Shown here: positions 57,510-64,000 of the stretch, piece after piece
How the letters are laid out: every line of letters begins with the position of its first letter
Numbering within the stretch: position 1 is the stretch's first letter
Source of the DNA: Polytrichum commune
Lineage: Eukaryota; Streptophyta; Polytrichopsida; Polytrichales; Polytrichaceae
Assembly (NCBI GenBank): GCA_950295325.1
Contig: OX485803.1
Location: 35,231,554-35,295,553, forward strand
Length of the DNA: 64,000 nucleotides
Reading direction: 5' to 3'
Program-made: the position numbers and the translations under genes
The notes under the pieces: model-generated
Seen by the model: only the letters and a program-made list of their open reading frames with translations
What the model was told of the DNA's origin: nothing
Databases searched by the model: none

Positions 57510-57926
57510 GGGTGACTTAAACCCAAGGCCTTAACCCAGATCCCTTGGGAACTCCAAGGTTAAGTCGCCTAAGGTCGGAATAGTACTAAGATGGGTGACC
57601 TTCCTAGCACTTGATTTCGGGTGCACTCTACCACCTATGATCCACCCCATCATGGTGGGGGGGTCTTGGTGAGCTGGATATTTTCAACCAACCATGTGGG
57701 AACCCAGGGATTAGCCTTGGGGGCGATAGGTGTTAGCCAACCTGTCCATGCCCATTCAAGGTGTTCACCTTCGAAAGGAGGCCGTAGTCGTTGGGACCCT
57801 CTAAATCTCATACTGCCCATGTTGGGATTACATATAGAATTAGACCAACGCAAAAATGAAGCAACACCATAATTCACGCCGGTGGCAACATCGGAGTCGT
57901 CTTTCTTTTTCTTTTTCTTTCCCCGG
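57510..57926 (+). mobile_element. SINE with a 5S rRNA-derived head (417 bp)
   Basis: The first 115 bp follow a plant 5S rRNA outline: a GGGTGAC start, CAGATCCC, GAACTCC, GTTAAG, AATAGTACTAAGATGGGTGACC and a GGGTGCAC ending. The region then continues with a body shared with the tRNA-headed SINE at 10891-11260. Shared blocks are CCACC..TGGTGGGGGG, the TTCGAAAGG area and TTCACGCCGG, followed by GGAGT..TTTCT. The 3' end is a TTTCTTTTTC-type tail. TTATTTA is repeated on both sides (57503-57509 and 57927-57933). It is not a functional 5S gene, because many positions differ. Confidence 0.85.
57557..57604 (+). promoter_or_regulatory. 5S-type internal promoter (A box, intermediate element, C box)
   Basis: AGGTTAAGTCGCC corresponds to the A box (AGTTAAGCG...). 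TAGTACTAAG corresponds to the intermediate element, and GATGGGTGACCTT to the C box, in the usual order and spacing. The A box carries substitutions, so activity is uncertain. Confidence 0.7.
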
Positions 57927-57933
57927 TTATTTA

Positions 57934-59410
57934 AAAAAAATGAAACATGTGTACGTCATTGAGACAAATTACTTTTGGAATTCCAATTTTGTTGTAAATA
58001 GACATGAAACTATTATTCAGTGTAATATGATTTGTTTGTATAGTCTTCTATGTTGTCGTGTGAAAATATCTCTTAAATGGGTCATAAACGCAATAATCGT
58101 GATAAGAGGCCGAAAAAAAAAGTGGTGTGCTCTACTCTCTAGCAATTGCAGTTTTGTACATAGGAGTTTTCAGTAAAGAGTTTGGCTAGCTTGTATTTTA
58201 ATACACTATAATTATTACTTTTATACATATCATAAAACTATCATACAACATACTATCATCATTACAATCAGTTATGTTCATTTTGTTAATTGCAACTTGT
58301 AACTTTTTATTCATGCCACATTATCATCATACCAAAACTTATTAACTACATGTTCACATCCATTTAACCCATTTCAACAAAAGAAGTACAATTAGTTGTT
58401 TAAGTTTGGGGTATTTATTTCAATTTTTGTTGAAGCTCCGCAAGGGGGGGGGGGACTTCCAAGTATTTAGAGTTCGATTCTATGTTATTTAGAATTTGGC
58501 GCAATTTTTTTGTCCACTTTTTAAATTTAAATACAAATGTGGTTAAAACAATTTGAAACTTAAATTGTGGAGAAATATCTAGAATGTTAACTAGTATTTT
58601 GATTCAAAATATATGCTATGCGTTGGTAATGCTAATTAGCATGCCTACAATATAAAGTAATATAAACATGGCAATATGATCAAGTGCCATGTCAAGTCCT
58701 AAACAAAATTGCATATGACTGGAATCACAATGAGATAGCTATATTGCAATGTCCAATCAACACATACATCATTGAGCAACATGAAACTTTGTAAATGGAT
58801 AATCGATGAGGAGATATTATCATACAGTGAATCATCAATAGTCAAGTTGATGGTACAAATGGACATGTTTCCAAAATATTGACCAACTTCCATAGTAGCA
58901 AAATAATAATCAACACGACTCATGTGATACCTAGTTCTTGACCATTTTTTGGAAATGTCCTTCATATTGAAATTAGGGATATTGTCATCAAATAGTTGAG
59001 AACCGGGATGACTCATAACCTCAAGCAATTACACATGATTTGCTTGCATCTGACATCTTAGCATTATCATCAATTTATGAACCCAAATTTTGAGGCTTCG
59101 AAAATAGTGCCTTCATCAGAAGACGCATGTTTTCATTTAGACATTAGAAAAGTCAAGGATTTCGTAAGGAATTGTTTTTAAAAAGTGAAGGATTTAGTTG
59201 CCGATGGGGGGGGAGTATGAAGGAATAGAAAGAGATTCAGCTTAATTACATTGTGGGATTCTATAAAAGTCGAAATACAGTGGATCTGAATACGGAGGAA
59301 ATTATGAGTGCTCGACACAAAATGTTGGCAATATGTTTCAAGGAAAGTTACTGAACAACCTTAATAGTCAGTTAATTGAATAACTCATGCTGAAAGAAGT
59401 TCTAGATAAT
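57934..59410. other. Intergenic DNA with a poly-G run
   Basis: A G run lies at about 58445-58454. No gene, terminus or tandem structure is supported. The minus-strand frame at 58699-59028 (109 codons) has no known domain. Confidence 0.35.
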
Positions 59411-59748
59411 AGAGTTATCCTTTAACTCAACCGGAGTTTTAGTAGGGAGTTGGTTGTTTCGCATGCATAACTTTTCATGTTCGGTAAGTTGTGGGTGCAT
59501 GCTTGGAGTCAATGTGGAAATTTGAACGAAGGACATTCCATATTGGTTCATTGGGTACCAAACTCATTTTGGCGTCTCTTGGCATGCCAAAATGAGTTTG
59601 ATACCCAATGAACTAATATGGAAGGTCCTTTGTTCAAACCTCCACATTGACTCCAAGCATGCACCCACAACTTACCGAACATGGAAAGGTATGCATGCGA
59701 AACAACCAACTCCCTACTAAAACTCCGGTTGAGTTAAAGGATAACTCT
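59411..59748. mobile_element. Foldback MITE family FB, complete (338 bp)
   Basis: Two 163-bp arms, 59411-59573 and 59586-59748, are near-perfect reverse complements around a 12-bp centre. The ends are AGAGTTATCC and GGATAACTCT. The partly deleted copy at 32877-33090 confirms the family and its limits. The flanking trinucleotides AAT and ATT do not match exactly. A transcript would fold into a long double-stranded RNA. Confidence 0.92.
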
Positions 59749-60800
59749 ATTATGGTTGCATTACCTAATGGTAAAACCTTGGGTATGAATCAGGCTATTC
59801 CAAATGAAGTTTTTTAAGGTGGATAAGGACCAGGTTGTTGGTGAGATCTTGCACTTTTATTAGGAAGCCCTTAGGGCCGCTTCACACTATGGTTGTCCAA
59901 GTCGAGAGGTTGTGGGGTTGAATGGCCAAACTTTGTTGAGAGTCCAAAGAAATGGGCTGAAAATAGTCAATTAAATATAGGAACTGGAGCCTTCGGCTGG
60001 GCATAGTGTGAATCTTTCAAAGGCCAAGCCCAAAGTCCAAACCTTTGGCCATGAATTCCCACGGCATCTCAACGTGGACAACCATAGTGTGAAGCCTCCA
60101 AAGGCCAAAGTCCAAAGTACAAAGGAAGAAGGAGCATCCTACTTTATTCCTTGCCCAAAACAACCCCTCCAAAATCGACAGCCTCTCGACCATAGTTTGG
60201 GTTTCTATTCCTATCTGACCCAAACTTCCTTTGAAAGTCCGTCGCCTTGATCAAAAAGTATTACCATGTAGGCATTTTGAAAAGCGACGGCCTTTGGACT
60301 TTGGCCTCTAGTGTGAAGCAGCCATTATGCTTGGGAAAGTATTGGAAGCATTCAATATTAATATTCCTTATTTTGATTCCAAAAGGGAAGGGGGGAATCA
60401 AGGGTTGGTTAAGAATTGGAGGCCGGTATCTTTGTTGGGTAGATCTCGTAAGACCCTTGCAAAATTGTTGGCAAACAGAGTGTACCAATCTCGCCAACAA
60501 TTATTCTCCAGTTATTAGAGATAATCAAACATGATTTGTGAAAGGCCCAAACATTATGGATAATGTGTTTCTTCACGTTGAAGTGGTGGACTAGGTCTTA
60601 GAAAGTAATCAAGAAGTCACAGATTTGATGGTAGACTTTGAAAAGCCTTTGATCGGTTAATTGAGACTTATGAGAGGTATGTTACTTGCGTTCCGGTTGT
60701 GGTAGGAATGGGTTTGTTGGGAAATTTGTATTTCGATGCATCATCTTGTGTACCAGTAGATGGGGGAATACAATAAGTGGGCTAATCTTGGGGTCTCAAG
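59749..60800 (+). pseudogene. LINE reverse-transcriptase relic, split by a MITE
   Basis: Before the MITE, PNGKTLGMNQAIPNEVF and, after a frameshift, DQVVGEILHFY-EAL match the finger region of plant L1-type LINE reverse transcriptase. After the MITE the same frame continues without loss as MLGKVLEAFN. Then come LILIPKGKGGI, KNWRPVSLL and LAKLLANRV (60411-60482), FVKGPNIMDNVF, and DFEK followed one base out of frame by AFDRL (60633-60663), the first catalytic motif. RCI and LGSQGF pieces reach about 60800. The endonuclease and the YADD region are not visible. Stops and indels are frequent, so the copy is dead. Confidence 0.88.
59874..60324. mobile_element. Harbinger-type MITE nested in the LINE (451 bp)
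   Basis: The ends are GGGCCGCTTCACACTA and TAGTGTGAAGCAGCCA, flanked by TTA on both sides (59871-59873 and 60325-60327). Removing the MITE and one TTA rejoins the reverse-transcriptase frame. The termini resemble those of the 15002 and 30011 MITEs (GGGCCACTTCACAC), but the interiors differ. Inside, a segment with CAAAGGCCAAGCCCAAAGTCCAAAC is partly repeated. Confidence 0.9.
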
Positions 60801-61520
60801 GGTTTGCTATATCTAGGATTGCGATAAGTAGGATTGGAAGTCCTTGCAAAAATGCAAGAATACAGTCGAGAATACAAGGGTGGTGGTGAATAGGTGTCAA
60901 AATGTCTTGGCCATCCCATGGCAACTCAAGGATTCAGTTGCTATAGAAATGGGGGACCAACTAGGGAGTTGTGATGTAGGTTAAATGACAGTGAAGGTGG
61001 GAAGGCTTACTTGCTTGCAAGGGTTGAGGGGGATAGGATTTGGAATGGCATTAGAATTGAAGAAGAGGTTACAAATTGTAGTCTTACCCAGATTAGGGCG
61101 GTGTTGAGTTCATACTCATGAATTCCTTCAGTGATTGGAATCCTTAGGCTTCTTGTATCAAGGAGGACTCCGTTCTTTGAGTTGTGATATGCGCAAACAA
61201 TGAAATTGACACAAATCCCAAATATTTGAAACCAAATGCTTCATGAAACAAATCCACAAAATAGCCATGAAGTATCTTATGTACCTAGTACTTAATTGCC
61301 ATTCATGTTGGGGCACAAGAAGCACTGATAGTTTGTTTTATTCAAATTCATGTTATGCTTTTGAATGGAACTTAATTCCTTCACTAAGCATGATGTACTC
61401 TCACCTTAGACCAACATTAAGATATGGATCACATTGATAAGATATATACCTCCTCATTGATTTGCGCCTTGCAAATCTGGGGCAACAATATGTATGGATT
61501 TGGTCACAATTACCAACTTA
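60801..61520. other. Probable LINE debris then intergenic DNA
   Basis: From 60890 to 61110 scattered open segments could be downstream LINE sequence, but no motif confirms it. The rest is featureless. Confidence 0.25.
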
Positions 61521-61904
61521 AGGTAGGGGTGGCTATTTCCGTCCAAATTTCAGATGTGCCTAGTTGGGATGCTGAAACTATTTTTTTTTAAATTTTGAGC
61601 GCTCCGCAAAGCTGGTGCAAGAGCAACTATGAAAAAATCAAAAAAATTTGGCATGTTTATGATTTCCTACAAAATTTTAAAGGAAACCTTGTAGAGTGGC
61701 CAACACTCGCACATAGGGTACGTGGTATATCCACATGGTGGATTTCTGAAACCGATTGTTGGTAGCCAATGAAATGATGGCAGCGCTATGAACGGTAAAA
61801 GCACCTTGATAGGTGCTTTTGTAAACCCAGGTAAAAGCACCTAAAAGGTGCTTCTGACATAGGGGTCGACCTTAGGACCCGCACGGAAATTGCCACCCCT
61901 ACCT
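61521..61904. mobile_element. TTA-flanked MITE with internal hairpins (384 bp)
   Basis: AGGTAGGGGTGGCTATTTCC and the complement of the right end differ at one of 22 positions. TTA flanks both sides (61518-61520 and 61905-61907), fitting PIF/Harbinger. Two small hairpins lie near the right end: AAAAGCACCT..AGGTGCTTTT (61797-61820) and AAGCACCT..AGGTGCTT (61835-61853). There is no coding capacity and no other copy in the window. Confidence 0.85.
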
Positions 61905-61907
61905 TTA

Positions 61908-63640
61908 ATTGCCACCATGTGCTAAACAACACAAAGCATGCTACTGTACTAGAAAATTAAATCACATTCTACTTTTAATTGATGGAAATAAGAGTGGGTG
62001 GAAAGTACAAACTTGAGTGTTCACTCTTCTTCAAGAGTCCATTGTGGTGGAACATCACACATTTGAGACTTCTAGAACCACTTACATGACTAAATCATCT
62101 CCACTCATTTTGAAAATTAAAAATGTTGATTGTGTCATATGAACATTTGATGTGGTCCTTGCCTATTTCAAAGTTGGGATTTAAGCATTAAAATGTTCTT
62201 GAACGACATGATTATTCTATTTCATAGTTTATTTGATCTTGGACCATGATGGAGTGATCCGTAAAGTCTCTCAACTGCAAATGAAACTTAGGGTTTGTTA
62301 GTTCGTTGTGTGTTGAAGCCTGATTTTGAAAGTTGGGTAAAACTCCTCGGACTTCCTCTAGCAGTAGTAAATGCTTTGAGAGAATTTTGAGATTTAAAGT
62401 GAGATTTATTCGTAGGATCAACCGCCTCTAAAACTCATATTTGCCTACATAATCCTAGAATGGTAAGCTAGAAAGTCAATTTCCAATGGGTTGACATCAC
62501 TCTTTGAACATAATACTTTAACCCTTAGGGGAGATGGGGTCTTGATATACAGTTTATATACACAATCAATACATGCTTCATCAATTCATAAATCAAATTT
62601 CATGTAGTTATGAATTTGAAACCTTATTATGTACATTGTCTTATGTCAAGGAGAAAATAAACATATACTTATACAAGACATAGATGATCAAAACACAACG
62701 TATGTATTTGCATCCAAGGACACTCATGCTCCATATTTAAATTCAAATGTTTAGTAACATCAAAGTGTTTATCTTATTTAATAGATGCACTCGAAGAATA
62801 AGTTTAAGTTAGATAGGGACACTCTTGAAATGGTTAACTACAATGTGAAAATATGTACCTCAAATACATTATTTTTACTTTGAGAGGCCCAATTTGGACT
62901 TCTTAAGTGGACACTTAGGAATTAAGTGTTAAATAAGCTTGGGCAACTTCATATTAACACAAACTGAAACTCACCTTTTAATCAACATTTGTCCTTAGAC
63001 TTAATGGAGCACTCCCATGTAAGCCCCACCCTTCTGAGCAAAGGCTTGAAGATTAAAACTGCGATGAATATAATACTTGTCATATCACTATATTTGTTAA
63101 TTAAAGACTTTGGAAAGTCTCAAAATAAATGCAAATGATTGAATATCTAGTTCAATTTCTTATTGTGATGACATGTATTTGTGCCAAATTGGTTATGTTG
63201 CCCATGCAAATCACTTTATTAAGTCACATTGAATATATTTTTGTGGATTTCTTGTTCTTTATTTGTAAAAACATGTCTTTGAATAGTCTAAAAATCATGA
63301 AAAAGTCTCCGAAAACCAAATATAGTGATTTGAATGATTTACATAATACACACATGTCATGTATTGCAATCGATAGAATACATATGTCTTAATTGACAAA
63401 TTAATCCAATTCCAAAGTCAATTTGGTCAAACAATAAGACATCAATTATTGTATCATGGTCACCGCATGATGCTCCACAAATGTGCTCATGAAGGTAAAT
63501 GGGTCTTAAATGGTTAATTTTTCCAACTAGGCCACTTCTCCTAGGATATGAGACACGTGATGAATATGAGATGGTTAGCACATCTAAATCATGGTTGTAG
63601 CCACTTTTTGGTTCATGATTTTAGAAGCTCATTTTAATAT
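61908..63640. other. Intergenic DNA, nothing recognised
   Basis: AT-rich. Frames at 62212-62421 and 63129-63392 have no known motif. Confidence 0.4.
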
Positions 63641-63689
63641 CTTATTCGTTTTCAAAGAAAAGATTATTGTGCTCATTAAATGGTTATAT

Positions 63690-63870
63690 AGGTCTCCTCA
63701 AATATGTTGAATATCGAATCTAGAACGGTTATTGTATTTTGAATACACAATCCAATTTCTTGTAAACACGTGTTTCTTTGGTATTTGTTCTTGGAACCAC
63801 ACCAAACCATATAGCACTCAGATATATGTGTCGTAATAAGAAGGGTAATTGAATAAGGGTTGTCTAACTT
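63690..63870 (+). repeat. Interspersed repeat R1 copy
   Basis: Words such as TTTCTTTGGTATTTGTTCTTGG and CACTCAGATATATGTGTCGTAATAAGAAG align with 42780-42860 and 54950-55010. The repeat may continue toward the window edge. Confidence 0.5.
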
Positions 63871-64000
63871 GACACCATACGCACTAATTTAGACTATCGA
63901 TAGTTTAGGGCCATTGCATACATGGATAAAGTTTTGTGACACCTACCATGGTGTGGAGGATGAAAACACGTCAAGACATTGTGTAGTCTAGGGATTTCAA

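Noticed and set aside
57510-57625. Functional 5S rRNA gene
   Set aside because: Too many differences from 5S rRNA. It is embedded in a 417-bp element with direct repeats, and no T-run terminator follows the 5S part.

Overview
The window looks like a gene-poor, AT-rich stretch of a land-plant nuclear genome. The evidence is plant-type telomere-like motifs (TTTAGGG / CCCTAAA) in two places, a tRNA-derived SINE, plant-style MITEs, and plant-like hAT and pogo transposase relics. I see no bacterial operons, no rRNA or tRNA gene with a full fold, no CRISPR array and no intact host protein-coding gene. The species cannot be fixed from the sequence. I also see no clear LTR-retrotransposon gag/pol, which is unusual for 64 kb of plant intergenic DNA.

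Most of what can be explained is DNA transposons, many with exact ends and target-site duplications (TSDs). 0-7 kb: a 210-bp tandem triplet, a copy of an ORF-bearing hAT-like family, a complete but dead pogo/Tigger element (2692-4371) and a 761-bp element with 33-bp perfect inverted ends (5458-6218). 8-17 kb: three more copies of the ORF-bearing family (one split by a tRNA-derived SINE), a Harbinger-type MITE, two abutting hAT-type MITEs and a third MITE with an internal hairpin. 22-24.3 kb: a tandem array with a period near 158 bp, interrupted by another copy of the ORF-bearing family. 25.5-27.2 kb: a hAT element with 8-bp TSDs and a decayed transposase. 28.5-33.3 kb: a further ORF-family copy, the second Harbinger-type MITE, a triplicated 300-bp unit, and a foldback element inside an older repeat. 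38.7-52 kb: long-inverted-end elements, hAT MITEs, an FCP1-like phosphatase pseudogene (47.14-47.74 kb) and a 2.4-kb hAT element with its own transposase relic and a nested insertion. 52.9-57.9 kb: a 121-bp triplet, a near-perfect 36-bp hairpin, a second pogo-like element and a SINE with a 5S rRNA-derived head. 59.4-62 kb: a 338-bp foldback, a LINE reverse-transcriptase relic split by a MITE, and a small TTA-flanked MITE.

The parts are linked by mobility, not by a pathway. Full-length relics sit beside short deletion derivatives (the hAT element at 48915-51303 and its MITE at 15793-16155). Several insertions can be proved because an uninterrupted copy of the target exists elsewhere in the window. 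The two most unusual items are the repeated element family carrying a conserved short ORF (at least six copies) and the two SINEs that have different RNA-polymerase-III heads (tRNA-like and 5S-like) but a shared body and 3' end.
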